This document shows, piece by piece, positions 7,931 through 17,359 of a stretch of DNA of 64,000 bases; position 1 is the first letter of the stretch; each line of letters starts with the position of its first letter. The translations under genes and the position numbers were made by a program. Under the pieces are notes generated by a model. That model ran no database searches, was not told the DNA's origin, and saw nothing but the letters and a program-made list of their open reading frames with translations. This stretch comes from a gamma proteobacterium HIMB30 (GTDB lineage: Bacteria; Pseudomonadota; Gammaproteobacteria; Pseudomonadales; Litorivicinaceae), in NCBI GenBank assembly GCA_000227525.2, contig AGIG01000030.1, forward strand, positions 1 through 64,000, in the 5' to 3' direction.

Positions 7931-9217
7931 CTAGTTAAAAAACGGGCTCCATGCAGGTTCCCGAACACTCTCACTCACGGAAGGTAACCGAACTCGCACC
8001 CTCCCGTCCATTGAAACAAGGCCTAACAAGCCCTTTCCTTCATCTGAAGTTGCATAAATTAACATAGTTCCGTTCGGTGCGACACTCGGCGACTCATCTA
8101 AATCAGTCTCGGTAAGGATTCTCAATTCACGTGTTTTCAGATTCAATCGCGCAATATGAAAACGCTCATTGGTCCGATGAACGAAAACAATACTTTCGCC
8201 ATCAGGCGTAAAACTGCCATTGGAATTGTAGTCACCATCGAATGTCACCCGCTTCACCGTTTTATCCGCCACGTTCATGAGATACAACTGCGGCTTACCG
8301 CCACGGCTCGATGTAAACAGAATCGAACGTCCGTCCGGTGACCACGACGCCTCTGTATCAATCGCGAAATGATTCGTCATACGATCAATCTCACCGGTCC
8401 TGAGATTCGCCACATAAATTTCGGGATTTCCATCACGTGATAGTGTCAAAACCAACTTGCGACCATCAGGGCTGAACGATGGTGCACTATTCAAACCCGG
8501 GAAATCCGATACTTTCTGCACCTCACCAGAAGCCAATGTCTGCACGTAAATCCCTGGGCGCTTACCCCTGAAGCTCATGTAAGCCACACGCGAACCATCA
8601 GGTGACCATTTGGGCGATAAGATCGGCTCAGACGACTGAAAAATAGTCCGTGGCCGACCACCGTCCGCGTCTGACAATATGAGCTTGAAGGTTTGGTCTT
8701 TTTCAGACCGTCGTTCGGCTGAAACGTAAAGCAGACGTGTTGAGAAAATTCCCTTGATTCCGGTTAACGCCTCATAAATTCGATCTGAAATATAGTGTCC
8801 TATATCTCTCAATGATTCCGGTGCTCCCGGGATGCGCTCTGCAAACAGCACCCGCTCACCAAACACATCATGTAATCCGTAACGAACCAACAGGCCTTCA
8901 GCATCACGCTCGACCGAGCCAACGACAGTATATTCAGAGTCGATCGCTCGCCAATCTCGATAAAAAATCTGATCCTCGGGCCCTGGTAATGACAACATTG
9001 TGTCGCGACGGACCCGGACAAACTGGCCACTCCGTTCTAGATTCGATTCAATAAGTCTCGCAAGATCGACGTCGAAAGCCCCAGAACTTTTCACTCGAAA
9101 CGGCACGACAGCAATTTTGATTGGGTTCTCCACACCGCGCGTGATCTCAATCACGAGCTCCGCTCGTGCTGGCATTGCCACCATAAATGCCATTGCTAGC
9201 CAGATAAATAAACGCAT
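7931..9217 (-). CDS. tolB: Tol-Pal system protein TolB
   Basis: TolB is a periplasmic beta-propeller that binds Pal and the TolA C-terminus. The 428-residue product begins with a signal peptide (cleavage near PARA). It has an N-terminal alpha/beta domain, then repeated propeller blades marked by recurring SPDG or TPDG segments (for example WSPDGSRVAYMS, FSPDGRKLVLT, WSPDGRSILFT, FTPDGESIVFV). The ATG at 9217 shares one base with the tolA stop (TGATG); a TTG one codon upstream is less likely. A 48-nt gap separates it from pal. Confidence 0.96.
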   Translation of the reverse strand: MRLFIWLAMAFMVAMPARAELVIEITRGVENPIKIAVVPFRVKSSGAFDVDLARLIESNLERSGQFVRVRRDTMLSLPGPEDQIFYRDWRAIDSEYTVVGSVERDAEGLLVRYGLHDVFGERVLFAERIPGAPESLRDIGHYISDRIYEALTGIKGIFSTRLLYVSAERRSEKDQTFKLILSDADGGRPRTIFQSSEPILSPKWSPDGSRVAYMSFRGKRPGIYVQTLASGEVQKVSDFPGLNSAPSFSPDGRKLVLTLSRDGNPEIYVANLRTGEIDRMTNHFAIDTEASWSPDGRSILFTSSRGGKPQLYLMNVADKTVKRVTFDGDYNSNGSFTPDGESIVFVHRTNERFHIARLNLKTRELRILTETDLDESPSVAPNGTMLIYATSDEGKGLLGLVSMDGRVRVRLPSVSESVREPAWSPFFN

Positions 9218-10251
9218 CAATCCTCCGGTCTGAACTTCACAGTCAGTGATCTAAATTTCTCTTCAAAAGTCGCGGCATCAAATTGCTTGACCTCATCAAA
9301 GGGTGCCGCTCTTTTCACGGCAGTCAATGCCGAACGGTCAAACAATACATCACCACTGGTCTTCACAATACGAACATCCACCAGTTCTCCATTAGATGCT
9401 AATGACATTCGTAAATACACCTCAAGCCCGCCCTTAAATGCAACAGGCCGTCGCCACGCGCGAGTAATCCGCGTCGTCATTGCATCAAGCACATTGGCAG
9501 CCGCTTTTTCTGATGCCAAGGCATTTAATACCGCTAATTCCGCTTCATCTTTTTTCTTTAATTCTTCAAGCGCTCTCGCTTCAGCTTCAGCTTGCTTGAA
9601 AGCTTCTTCTAACGCTTTTTCTTTTTTCAGCCGTGCCACCTCGAGTTCAGCTGCTTTTTTCTCTGCGTCTTGCTGTGCTTTTCGAGCCGCTGCGGCTTTC
9701 TTCTTCGCCTCTGCTTTCGCCTTCGCTTCAGCAACCGCTTTTTGCTTCGCCGCTTCTGCTTTCTTCAATTCCGCTTGTTTCTTGGCTTCCGCTTGTTTCT
9801 TGGCTTCTTCCGCCTTTTTTAGTTCCGCCTGTCGCTTGGCTTCCGCTTGTTTCTTCGCTTCTTCAGCCTTTTTTAATTCTGCCTGCCGCTTGGCTTCCGC
9901 CTGTTTTTTGGCTTCTTCTGCTTTCTTGAGTTCCGCCTGCCGCTTAGCTTCAGCTTTCATTTCCGCCTCTTTGCGGGCCTTTTCTTCCTGTTTCTTCTTT
10001 TCTTCTGCTTTTTTTCTCGCTTCCTCCTGACGTCGTTTCTCTTCCGCGTCGGCTTTTTTCTTCTGGGCCCGAGCTTCTGCCGCTGCCGATGGTGCAAAAG
10101 TCAGTTCGGTTGCCTGAATTACAACCACAGGCGGTGGCGTAATCGTTTTCGCTTCCGGGGAAACCGCGATAAAAAACGTTGATAACAGAATGATATGCAG
10201 GCCGATGGCGAGCATCAGGGGACGAACCAGATTCTCGCCCCGACGATCCAT
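9217..10251 (-). CDS. tolA: Tol-Pal system protein TolA
   Basis: TolA spans the periplasm and couples the proton-driven TolQR complex to TolB and Pal. The 344-residue product has one N-terminal transmembrane helix (about residues 11-30), then a long Lys/Ala/Glu helical domain (about 57-250) predicted as coiled coil. A compact C-terminal domain (about 255-344) follows and shows the TonB-like pattern of a tandem-beta energy transducer. Four near-identical 18-residue repeats occupy residues 100-171. The ATG at 10251 shares one base with the tolR stop. Confidence 0.95.
   Translation of the reverse strand: MDRRGENLVRPLMLAIGLHIILLSTFFIAVSPEAKTITPPPVVVIQATELTFAPSAAAEARAQKKKADAEEKRRQEEARKKAEEKKKQEEKARKEAEMKAEAKRQAELKKAEEAKKQAEAKRQAELKKAEEAKKQAEAKRQAELKKAEEAKKQAEAKKQAELKKAEAAKQKAVAEAKAKAEAKKKAAAARKAQQDAEKKAAELEVARLKKEKALEEAFKQAEAEARALEELKKKDEAELAVLNALASEKAAANVLDAMTTRITRAWRRPVAFKGGLEVYLRMSLASNGELVDVRIVKTSGDVLFDRSALTAVKRAAPFDEVKQFDAATFEEKFRSLTVKFRPED
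9739..9954 (-). repeat. Four tandem 54-bp repeats within tolA
   Basis: Residues 100-171 of TolA are four successive copies of an 18-residue Lys/Ala/Glu unit of the form AEAKRQAELKKAEEAKKQ. The first three are identical at protein level and the fourth has a few changes. At DNA level the copies differ at several third positions, so they are not a very recent expansion. Copy-number change here would alter the length of the periplasm-spanning rod without a frameshift. Confidence 0.8.
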
Positions 10252-10679
10252 TAGGGTGTCTCCGCTACCAAACCGATGGATGTCACTCCGACACCCTGAA
10301 GCGCAGCCATGACCTCCATCACTCTGCCATAATCAAGACCTTCGTCTCCTCGCAACTGTACGGGTGTCCCTGGCTTCGCAGCCAACACTTTCATCACTCG
10401 ATCCTTAACCACACCCAGCGTTACCGGGGTCTCACCATTTCCGCCAATGTTAATGAATAACTCACCGGTTCCATTCATCGAGACGACCAATGGCTCCTCA
10501 TCTGTATCCACAGGCAGCGGATCGGTCGATGCCTCAGGCAGCTCAATCGGCACACCAGGCGTTAACATTGGTGCGGTGACCATGAAAATCACCAAGAGCA
10601 CCAACATTACGTCGATGTAGGGGACGACATTAATTTCAGAGACCAATCGTTTCCGATTACGTCGCGACACACGCGCCAT
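10251..10679 (-). CDS. tolR: Tol-Pal system protein TolR
   Basis: TolR is an ExbD-family inner-membrane protein that forms the proton channel with TolQ and also contacts the periplasm. In the 142-residue product a single transmembrane helix spans about residues 19-37 and contains Asp23, the conserved proton-relay aspartate, in a PYIDVMLVLLVIF segment. The rest is a periplasmic domain. The start shares one base with the tolQ stop and the stop shares one base with the tolA start. Confidence 0.96.
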   Translation of the reverse strand: MARVSRRNRKRLVSEINVVPYIDVMLVLLVIFMVTAPMLTPGVPIELPEASTDPLPVDTDEEPLVVSMNGTGELFINIGGNGETPVTLGVVKDRVMKVLAAKPGTPVQLRGDEGLDYGRVMEVMAALQGVGVTSIGLVAETP

Positions 10680-11359
10680 TATTCACCCCGCTGATGGACG
10701 CGCCGATGCAGAATTGCCGCAAACTCATCCGAGAAATTTTCATAGGTCATGGCCAGACTATCGACCTTCGCGTTGAAACGGTTGTAAGCAATCACCGCCG
10801 GAATCGCAGCAAACAAACCAATCGCTGTCGCAACCAAGGCTTCAGAAATCCCTGGTGCCACCGTCGCCAACGTTGCCTGCTTGACAGCTGCCAGTCCACG
10901 AAACGAATTCATGATCCCCCAGACCGTCCCAAACAGGCCAATGTATGGGCTGATTGATCCAACCGTCGCGAGAAACGGAAGGTGTGCTTCGAGACGCTCC
11001 TCTTCCTTTGCGCGCGCAACTCGCATTGCGCGATGGACTCCCTCCATCACCGCATCGGGATCTGATTTCACATCCTGCCGTAGACGCGTGAATTCTTGAA
11101 ATCCCGCCTTAAAAACTGCCTCGAGTCCGATCAAGTTTGGTGAGTTTGCTACCTGTTTATACAGACCGACCAGCTCAGCTCCGCTCCAAAATGTATCCTC
11201 AAAGAGTCGTGCATGTTTTTGTGCCCGTGATAACACCCGGGTTCGTTGAAAGATCACAACCCAAGAGAAAACAGACGCAAGCACCAAAGTCGCCATCACC
11301 AGCTGCACAACGGGGCCAGCTTGTAACACCAGACTTAATATAGAGAGTTCTTCAGACAT
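10679..11359 (-). CDS. tolQ: Tol-Pal system protein TolQ
   Basis: TolQ is the ExbB-like inner-membrane component that, with TolR, converts the proton gradient into movement of TolA. The 226-residue product has an N-terminal transmembrane segment (about residues 12-34), a large cytoplasmic loop, and two further helices around 125-150 and 160-190. The conserved ISPYIGLFGTVWGIM and APGISEALVATAIGL stretches are present. The ATG at 11359 is taken rather than a TTG four codons upstream; it overlaps the ybgC stop by 8 nt. Confidence 0.95.
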   Translation of the reverse strand: MSEELSILSLVLQAGPVVQLVMATLVLASVFSWVVIFQRTRVLSRAQKHARLFEDTFWSGAELVGLYKQVANSPNLIGLEAVFKAGFQEFTRLRQDVKSDPDAVMEGVHRAMRVARAKEEERLEAHLPFLATVGSISPYIGLFGTVWGIMNSFRGLAAVKQATLATVAPGISEALVATAIGLFAAIPAVIAYNRFNAKVDSLAMTYENFSDEFAAILHRRVHQRGE

Positions 11360-11771
11360 CGATGGTTCCAATCGTTTGTTGTAATGTATTGCGTAATGTA
11401 TCAGGCAACACGCGAGGCTTCAGAGTATCCATGCTGACGGCGACAACTTCTACCTCAGCGTTCACCAAATTCATGCCATCATTCGCGCGATTTGCTGACT
11501 GGGAAAATAATACCCGGGTTGGTCGAATCGATTTCACCACGCACGAAATCGCCAACACATCGTCAAGCCTCGCTGGTGATTGATAGTCAACAGCAATATG
11601 ACGAACGACGAAAATCAGGTTGTTTTCAATTGTTACCGACTGCTCGATCCCGATACTCCGTAAAAAATCAGTACGAGCACGTTCGAAAAATTTCAGATAG
11701 TTCCCATAAAACACGATGCCACCGGCGTCAGTGTCTTCGATATACACGCGAACTGGAATCTCAAAGCTCAT
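11352..11771 (-). CDS. ybgC: Acyl-CoA thioesterase YbgC
   Basis: YbgC is a hot-dog-fold acyl-CoA thioesterase that opens the tol-pal operon in most gammaproteobacteria and is linked to phospholipid metabolism. The 139-residue product has the family's active-site segment EDTDAGGIVFYGNYLKFFE near the N-terminus, with the catalytic Asp at about residue 14. The ATG at 11771 overlaps the ruvB stop by one base; a TTG one codon upstream is possible but less likely. It overlaps tolQ by 8 nt. Confidence 0.94.
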   Translation of the reverse strand: MSFEIPVRVYIEDTDAGGIVFYGNYLKFFERARTDFLRSIGIEQSVTIENNLIFVVRHIAVDYQSPARLDDVLAISCVVKSIRPTRVLFSQSANRANDGMNLVNAEVEVVAVSMDTLKPRVLPDTLRNTLQQTIGTIDV

Positions 11772-12790
11772 CAAGAATCCTGGAACAAATCGTCTGCGCC
11801 ACCATTCAATCCAACCACCTGATATCCCGCCTGTGTCAGTGTTCTTCCACGTGGCGTCCGGTGCAGATAGCCCTGTTGAATCAAGTAGGGTTCGATCACC
11901 TCTTCGAGTGTACCGCGTTCTTCACCAAGCGATGTGGCCAACGACTCAATCCCCACAGGACCTCCATTAAAGTGGTTGGCAAGCACTGACAAGAGTTTTC
12001 GATCCATCTGATCAAAACCGTGTGCGTCCACATGAAGTAAATTCAATGCATCATCAGAGACCTGTTGTGTGATCACACCATCGGCACGGACTTCAGCAAA
12101 GTCGCGCACACGCCGTAACAATCGATTCGCAATACGGGGTGTGCCACGCGACCGCTTTGCGATTTCAGAAGCACCGTCAGCTTCGCACTCGATACCCATC
12201 AACCTTGCGGATCGATTCACAATGTTTGCGAGATCGGCTTCTGAATAAAACTCTAGCCGCTGAACGATACCGAAACGATCACGCAGTGGGCTTGTCAAAA
12301 GACCAGCACGAGTTGTCGCACCAACCAGTGTAAAAGGCGGCAAATCAAGCTTGATTGAACGCGCAGCCGGCCCTTCACCAATCATGATATCGAGCTGGTA
12401 ATCCTCCATCGCCGGGTATAGCACCTCTTCGACCGAGGCGGACAGTCGGTGGATTTCATCAATAAAGAGCACATCGCCAGCTTCAAGATTGGTCAAAATC
12501 GCAGCTAAATCACCGGCACGCTCAAGCACAGGGCCCGACGTTGACTTCAACGATGCACCCATTTCATGCGCGATGATGTTGGCAAGCGTTGTCTTACCCA
12601 ACCCTGGCGGTCCAAAAATCAATGTGTGATCAAGTGGCTCTGACCGATTCCTTGCTGCATCAACGAACAATTGCATCTGATCACGAACTTTCGGTTGCCC
12701 ATCATACTCAGCCAATGTTTTCGGTCGGACGGCACGCTCGATGCGCGCGTCTTCAGGCATCGAATCTCCTTCGATAATCCGTTCGCTCAT
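11771..12790 (-). CDS. ruvB: Holliday junction branch migration helicase RuvB
   Basis: RuvB is the hexameric AAA+ motor that, with RuvA, migrates Holliday junctions during recombinational repair. The 339-residue product has Walker [10 protein letters not shown] near residues 60-68, Walker B FIDEIHRL near 108-115, a sensor ATTRAG motif, and a C-terminal winged helix with [20 protein letters not shown]. Length is typical. Start overlaps the ruvA stop by 4 nt. The gene lies in the aspS-yebC-ruvCAB-ybgC-tol run. Confidence 0.97.
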   Translation of the reverse strand: MSERIIEGDSMPEDARIERAVRPKTLAEYDGQPKVRDQMQLFVDAARNRSEPLDHTLIFGPPGLGKTTLANIIAHEMGASLKSTSGPVLERAGDLAAILTNLEAGDVLFIDEIHRLSASVEEVLYPAMEDYQLDIMIGEGPAARSIKLDLPPFTLVGATTRAGLLTSPLRDRFGIVQRLEFYSEADLANIVNRSARLMGIECEADGASEIAKRSRGTPRIANRLLRRVRDFAEVRADGVITQQVSDDALNLLHVDAHGFDQMDRKLLSVLANHFNGGPVGIESLATSLGEERGTLEEVIEPYLIQQGYLHRTPRGRTLTQAGYQVVGLNGGADDLFQDS

Positions 12791-13371
12791 GGTGTTCTCA
12801 GCATTTGTTTCAGACTCGAGCGAATCAATGTTTCAGGAGTGGCTTGCGGATCCTTGGGGAGTGCGTTAATCGCCTTACGCGCCTCGGTTTCTTTGTATCC
12901 AAGCGCAATCAGTCCAAGCACGGCTTCTTCAATCGGTGATGAGTCAGTAAGCGACTGCGTGTGTCCCGTTGAAGTCATGCGTCCACGCAATTCAACCAAT
13001 AGACGCTCAGCTGTTTTCTTGCCAACACCGGGCAGTCTCGTCAGCGTTGCTACGTCATCACGCTCAACCGCCGCAGCCAGTTCTTCTCCTGAAAGGCCGG
13101 ATAACACACCAATGGCGAGCTTCGGTCCGACGCCGGAAATCTTAATTAAGATCCGAAATGATTCGCGATCATCATGGGTTAAAAATCCGAACAAAAGTTG
13201 TGCATCCTCACGCACGACAAAATGCGTCAGTATTGTCACTGTTTCACCGACGGTCGGTAATTCGCAGAGCGTACTGATGGGGCATTCGATCTCATATCCA
13301 ACACCGCCGACGTCCACTAGAGCGGTCTGCTGCTCAATTCCCAATAACGTGCCTGTTATCCGGCCAATCAT
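12787..13371 (-). CDS. ruvA: Holliday junction DNA helicase RuvA
   Basis: RuvA is a tetramer that holds the four-way junction flat and loads RuvB. The 194-residue product has an N-terminal OB fold starting MIGRITGTL, helix-hairpin-helix motifs in the middle ([15 protein letters not shown] and [16 protein letters not shown], about residues 76-130), and a C-terminal RuvB-interacting domain after a linker. Start and stop overlap ruvC and ruvB by 4 nt each. Confidence 0.97.
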   Translation of the reverse strand: MIGRITGTLLGIEQQTALVDVGGVGYEIECPISTLCELPTVGETVTILTHFVVREDAQLLFGFLTHDDRESFRILIKISGVGPKLAIGVLSGLSGEELAAAVERDDVATLTRLPGVGKKTAERLLVELRGRMTSTGHTQSLTDSSPIEEAVLGLIALGYKETEARKAINALPKDPQATPETLIRSSLKQMLRTP

Positions 13372-13916
13372 TTCTGACTCTCCTTCAGCCGCCAGCGACT
13401 ACCAGCCCGTGAACGCGACGATAAACGAAACCGAGCTTCTGCTCCCATACCATCTTTACTGTAGCCGGCACAGAGCGCAATACCGAGAGCATCAGCTGCA
13501 TCTTCGCCAGGATTATCAGGCAAATTCAGAATCCGAATCACCATATTCTGGATTTGAGTTTTCGTCGCCTGCCCCTGACCACAAATGGCTTGTTTGACAG
13601 TTTTTGCGGCGAACTCTTTGACTGGAATTGAGGCGCTGCCTGCGGATAATAAGGCAACACCACGAGCCTGACCTAACTTCAGCGCCGACTGAAAGTTTTT
13701 CGCCAGGAACACTTCTTCGACTGCACATTCCGTCGGTTTTAATCGTTCGATCACGTCAGACAAGCCTCGGTGCAGGATGAACAGACGCTCAGACATATCA
13801 CCAGATCCGAGGCGGAGGATTCCAGATTCGAGATAGGTCACGCGACTGCCCTCGATCTCGATCACACCCCATCCAGTTTTAATGGAGCCAGGATCGATGC
13901 CGAGGATTCGTCGCAT
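13368..13916 (-). CDS. ruvC: Crossover junction endodeoxyribonuclease RuvC
   Basis: RuvC cuts Holliday junctions symmetrically. The 182-residue product has the four acidic catalytic residues of the family: Asp7 in GIDPGSIKTG, a Glu in AVEEVF near residue 67, and two Asp in the C-terminal EDAADALGIA segment. The ATG at 13916 shares one base with the yebC stop. It forms a translationally coupled set with ruvA and ruvB. Confidence 0.97.
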   Translation of the reverse strand: MRRILGIDPGSIKTGWGVIEIEGSRVTYLESGILRLGSGDMSERLFILHRGLSDVIERLKPTECAVEEVFLAKNFQSALKLGQARGVALLSAGSASIPVKEFAAKTVKQAICGQGQATKTQIQNMVIRILNLPDNPGEDAADALGIALCAGYSKDGMGAEARFRLSSRSRAGSRWRLKESQK

Positions 13917-14659
13917 TAGCCGAGTAACTCAAGCAACTCATCAGTAAAATTGGCATTGGTGTAGACGTTTTGCACATCATCCAAGTCTTCAAGCATATCA
14001 ATCAGCTTCATCACTTTCGGCGCACTCTCTTCATCCAATTCAGCCGTGGTTGATGGGACCAAAGCGACCTCCGCAGAGACAATCTCAATACCGGATGCCA
14101 GTAACGCGTCTTTGACGTCGACCACATCATTCTGCGTCGTCGCCACATCAATTAACCCATCATCTTGGCCAATAACATCTTCAGCACCTGCGTCAAGAGC
14201 AGCTTCCATCACCAAATCTTCATCGGCGTTATCAATCAGAATCTGCCCACGTTTGGTAAACAAATACGCAACCGAGCCATCGGTTCCCAAATTGCCGCCA
14301 CATTTACTAAACGCATGACGCACTTCAGCCACCGTTCGATTCTTGTTATCGGTCATCACTTCAACCAAGACAGCAACACCGCCTGGACCATAGCCTTCAT
14401 AAACCAATTCTTCGACGTTGTCGTTGTCGCCGCCTCCAGCACCCCGATCAATCGCACGCTGGATGGTATCTTTAGTCATGTTGGCGGATAACGCTTTGTC
14501 AACAGCTGCCCGTAACCTTGGGTTATCAGCAGGTTCACCGCCGCCCATCTTCGCTGCAACCGTGATTTCACGAATGAGTTTGGTAAAAATCTTACCGCGC
14601 TTGGCGTCTTGGGCTGCCTTCTTATGCTTAATGTTGGCCCATTTACTGTGACCTGCCAT
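13916..14659 (-). CDS. yebC: YebC/PmpR family protein (TACO1-like)
   Basis: This is a member of the YebC/TACO1 family. Relatives were first described as DNA-binding regulators, and newer work assigns some of them a role in relieving ribosome stalling at proline stretches. The 247-residue product starts with the invariant [14 protein letters not shown] segment and carries the GYGPGGVA motif near residue 90. Length is normal. Its position between aspS and ruvC is conserved in gammaproteobacteria. It overlaps both neighbours by one base. Confidence 0.95.
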   Translation of the reverse strand: MAGHSKWANIKHKKAAQDAKRGKIFTKLIREITVAAKMGGGEPADNPRLRAAVDKALSANMTKDTIQRAIDRGAGGGDNDNVEELVYEGYGPGGVAVLVEVMTDNKNRTVAEVRHAFSKCGGNLGTDGSVAYLFTKRGQILIDNADEDLVMEAALDAGAEDVIGQDDGLIDVATTQNDVVDVKDALLASGIEIVSAEVALVPSTTAELDEESAPKVMKLIDMLEDLDDVQNVYTNANFTDELLELLG

Positions 14660-16434
14660 TACATCGACTCCGTTTTATCCTGACGAATTCGCACACCCAC
14701 TTCCTTTAACTGGTCAGAGCTAACAACACCCGGTGCATCAGTCAACAAACAGGTCGCAGACTGTGTTTTCGGGAATGCGATCACGTCGCGAATTGAAGTC
14801 GCACCCAACATCAACATCACAAGGCGATCGAGGCCAAATGCCAAACCGCCATGTGGTGGAGCACCGTAACGCAACGCGTCCAATAAGAAGCCGAATTTCT
14901 CTTTCTGCTCTTCCTCGGCGATGTTCAGCACCTCAAACACCGCCTGTTGCATTGCTTGGTCGTGTATACGAATCGATCCACCGCCAAGCTCGGTCCCATT
15001 CAACACCATATCGTAAGCGCGGGATAATGCATTGAGTGGATTTGCTTTCAGAGACGCTGGATCCACGGTTGGCGCTGTGAATGGATGGTGTAAGGCAGTG
15101 ACCTGTCCGTCTCCAGCATCCTCAAACATCGGAAAATCCACAATCCAAAGTGGTGCCCACTCATGCGTCAGCAGCTTCAAATCATGACCCAACTTCACGC
15201 GTAGTGCGCCAAGTGCATCCGATACGATGCGCGCTGAATCTGCTCCGAAGAACAAAATATCGCCATCTTTGGCGTCGACGCGAGAGATCAAGGACATCAC
15301 GACATCATCAGGCATGAATTTCAGGATCGGGCTCTGTAATCCGTCTAAGCCTTCGGCCAACGCATTCACCTTCACCCATGCCAATCCTTTGGCACCATAT
15401 TGGCCGACAAACTTGGTGTAATCGTCGATTTCCTTTCGCGAGATTGTCGCACCACCTGGGACCTTCAACACAGCCACGCGACCGCTGGGATCATTGGCAG
15501 GACCGCTGAACACCTTAAAGTCCACAGACGCCATCAAGTCTTGAATATCGACAAGCTCCAGCGGAATCCGTAAATCCGGCTTATCGCTTCCAAATCGTGC
15601 CATCGCTTCCGCGTATGACATCCTCGGGAAATCACCCAGATCTACATCCATCTCGGTTTTGAAAAGTTCACGAATCATCGACTCGGTCAGATCCATCACC
15701 GTGTCTTCATCAGCAAACGACATCTCGAGATCGATCTGTGTAAATTCAGGTTGACGATCGGCGCGCAAATCTTCATCCCGAAAACACTTCGCAATCTGAA
15801 AATAGCGATCGAGACCCGCAACCATTAACAGTTGCTTGAATAACTGGGGTGACTGCGGGAGCGCAAAAAACTCACCTTTATGAACCCGAGATGGTACCAG
15901 GTAGTCTCGCGCTCCTTCCGGTGTCGCCCGTGTCAAAATAGGCGTTTCGGTATCGACGAAGCCATTGTCTGATAAGAAATTCCGGACGAAGGTCGTGACG
16001 CGAGATCGGAGCATTAAATTCTCGAGCATCTCTGGACGTCGAAGATCCATATAACGATGCTTCAGCCGCACTTCCTCGCCGACCTTTGCATGTTCGTCAA
16101 GCTGAAAAGGTGGTGTATCTGCTGTATTCAAAACGCGTACTTCGCGGCCGAGTACTTCGATCTCGCCTGTTGGCATCTCTGCGTTCACGGTCCCTTCCGG
16201 GCGAGTTCGCACAAGTCCTGTCACTTGCATCACCCACTCTGACCTTGCACGATCAGCGGTTGCAAATGCCTCTTCAGTATCAGGATCCACGACAACTTGA
16301 AGTAGTCCCTGACGATCGCGCAAATCAAGAAAGATCACGCCGCCGTGATCGCGACGACGGTGGACCCAACCACACACTGTGATTGTATCGCCGATGTGTT
16401 CCGCATTGAGTTCGCCACAATAGTGGGTACGCAT
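14659..16434 (-). CDS. aspS: Aspartyl-tRNA synthetase
   Basis: AspRS charges tRNA-Asp. The 591-residue product has an N-terminal OB-fold anticodon-binding domain ([21 protein letters not shown] near residues 20-40). The class II catalytic core has motif 2 ([17 protein letters not shown] near 219-235) and motif 3 ([12 protein letters not shown] near 537-548). The bacterial GAD insertion lies between them. Length is typical of the bacterial type. Whether it also charges tRNA-Asn cannot be decided here. The gene starts 26 nt after the FmdB-like gene and overlaps yebC by one base. Confidence 0.97.
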   Translation of the reverse strand: MRTHYCGELNAEHIGDTITVCGWVHRRRDHGGVIFLDLRDRQGLLQVVVDPDTEEAFATADRARSEWVMQVTGLVRTRPEGTVNAEMPTGEIEVLGREVRVLNTADTPPFQLDEHAKVGEEVRLKHRYMDLRRPEMLENLMLRSRVTTFVRNFLSDNGFVDTETPILTRATPEGARDYLVPSRVHKGEFFALPQSPQLFKQLLMVAGLDRYFQIAKCFRDEDLRADRQPEFTQIDLEMSFADEDTVMDLTESMIRELFKTEMDVDLGDFPRMSYAEAMARFGSDKPDLRIPLELVDIQDLMASVDFKVFSGPANDPSGRVAVLKVPGGATISRKEIDDYTKFVGQYGAKGLAWVKVNALAEGLDGLQSPILKFMPDDVVMSLISRVDAKDGDILFFGADSARIVSDALGALRVKLGHDLKLLTHEWAPLWIVDFPMFEDAGDGQVTALHHPFTAPTVDPASLKANPLNALSRAYDMVLNGTELGGGSIRIHDQAMQQAVFEVLNIAEEEQKEKFGFLLDALRYGAPPHGGLAFGLDRLVMLMLGATSIRDVIAFPKTQSATCLLTDAPGVVSSDQLKEVGVRIRQDKTESM

Positions 16435-16460
16435 GGATATCGATTCCTTTTTCAGATGGC

Positions 16461-16727
16461 CTAAGCAGCCGATTCGGTATTCTTTGAAGTGGTTGTTTTG
16501 GTGTCTGAGGACTTGGCTTCACCGGCCAAATTTTTCTTCTTGTCGCCCGTCTTAAAATCCGTTTCGTACCAACCACCACCGGTCAGACGAAACCCTGCTG
16601 CACTGATCTTCTTTTTGAGTTCAGGCATGCCACATGCCGGGCAATCGACCAGCGGTTCGTCTGACAATTTTTGTAAAGCATCATGCGATTGGCCGCATGC
16701 TGCACATTGATATTCATAGATTGGCAT
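16461..16727 (-). CDS. FmdB-family zinc-ribbon protein
   Basis: This is a small putative regulatory zinc-ribbon protein of the FmdB/CxxC_CxxC_SSSS family. The 88-residue product starts MPIYEYQC. Two CxxC pairs (CAAC and CPAC, about 20 residues apart) would bind one zinc, and a Gly-rich [13 protein letters not shown] segment follows. The C-terminus is low-complexity Lys/Ser/Thr. The ATG at 16727 is chosen because the family starts exactly there; upstream in-frame codons show no similarity. It commonly precedes aspS in gammaproteobacteria. The molecular role is unknown. Confidence 0.9.
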   Translation of the reverse strand: MPIYEYQCAACGQSHDALQKLSDEPLVDCPACGMPELKKKISAAGFRLTGGGWYETDFKTGDKKKNLAGEAKSSDTKTTTSKNTESAA

Positions 16728-16762
16728 ATTGACCCCAGGCAGTTCGTTGCCAAAAACGTGAA

Positions 16763-16791
16763 AGTATACCGGTCCTTGAGCCATCCAAGAA
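16763..16791 (-). promoter_or_regulatory. Putative sigma-70 promoter for the FmdB-like gene/aspS/ruv/tol run
   Basis: On the - strand a -10 TATACT (16768-16763) lies 17 nt from a weaker -35 TTCTTG (16791-16786). It sits in the 97-nt gap downstream of pncC and about 30 nt ahead of the FmdB-like start codon. This is the first sizeable gap upstream of the tightly packed run that ends with queC, so it may drive much of that unit. The -10 is good; the -35 is poor. Confidence 0.45.
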
Positions 16792-16824
16792 CCCGAAATT
16801 CGAAATTGGGGCATTCAAATGATG

Positions 16825-17325
16825 TTAAAGCGCATCATCATCATGAGAAAGACGCTCAAGGAGAATTGATAGCGCCTCGATCACGGTACGATCACGAATC
16901 TCAGAGCGACTGCCATCGAGCGATAACTTTTGGCTGAAAACACTGACGGAATCTGCAACTGACACCCAGACTGTCCCCACCGGCTTGTCTTCGGTCCCGC
17001 CATCTGGTCCAGCAATTCCCGTTGTGGAGACCGCCCAATCCGATCCAGTCAGCCGCTGAATTCCGAGCGCCATTTCCGATGCGACCTCCTCACTGACTGC
17101 ACCAACCGATGCCAATGTCTCATGGTCCACGCCGAGTAGCTGTTCCTTGACAGAGTTCGCATATGCCTGGATTCCACCTAAAAAGTAGCTTGATGATCCT
17201 GGACGATCGGTCAAGGCTGCACCCAACAGGCCACCAGTACAGCTCTCAGCCACTGAAACCGTCTGGCGCGTCTCAGTCAGACGCTCATGTACGCCATCTA
17301 AAATCGTCGAAAGTTCTGAAGTCAT
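16825..17325 (-). CDS. pncC: Nicotinamide-nucleotide amidase PncC (CinA C-terminal domain)
   Basis: PncC deamidates nicotinamide mononucleotide to nicotinate mononucleotide in NAD recycling. The 166-residue product is a stand-alone CinA C-terminal domain. It shows SVAESCTGGLLGAALTD near residues 27-43, the STTGIAGPDGG motif near 103-113, and KPVGTVWV. The ATG at 17325 is preferred to a GTG four codons upstream and has AGGTGG ahead of it. It is divergent from mutS with only 34 nt between the start codons. Many gammaproteobacteria have recA downstream; here the next genes downstream are the FmdB-like gene and aspS. Confidence 0.93.
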   Translation of the reverse strand: MTSELSTILDGVHERLTETRQTVSVAESCTGGLLGAALTDRPGSSSYFLGGIQAYANSVKEQLLGVDHETLASVGAVSEEVASEMALGIQRLTGSDWAVSTTGIAGPDGGTEDKPVGTVWVSVADSVSVFSQKLSLDGSRSEIRDRTVIEALSILLERLSHDDDAL

Positions 17326-17347
17326 ACACCAATCCACCTGTTTTCTT

Positions 17348-17353
17348 TAGAAT
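17348..17353 (+). promoter_or_regulatory. Putative -10 element of mutS, predicting a leaderless mRNA
   Basis: TAGAAT at 17348-17353 matches the -10 consensus at five of six positions and ends 6 nt before the mutS ATG. Normal spacing would start transcription at or next to the ATG itself. No Shine-Dalgarno sequence precedes the ATG, which agrees with a leaderless message. No good -35 is visible, so the call is tentative. Confidence 0.35.
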
Positions 17354-17359
17354 GCCACG

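Noticed and set aside
9287-10030. Long + strand open frame opposite tolA
   Set aside because: It is the mirror of the Lys/Ala/Glu repeat coding of tolA, giving a Ser/Ala/Phe-rich product; compositional shadow.
16461-16814. 117-residue version of the FmdB-like protein
   Set aside because: The family starts MPIYEYQC; upstream residues are unsupported and overlap the putative promoter.
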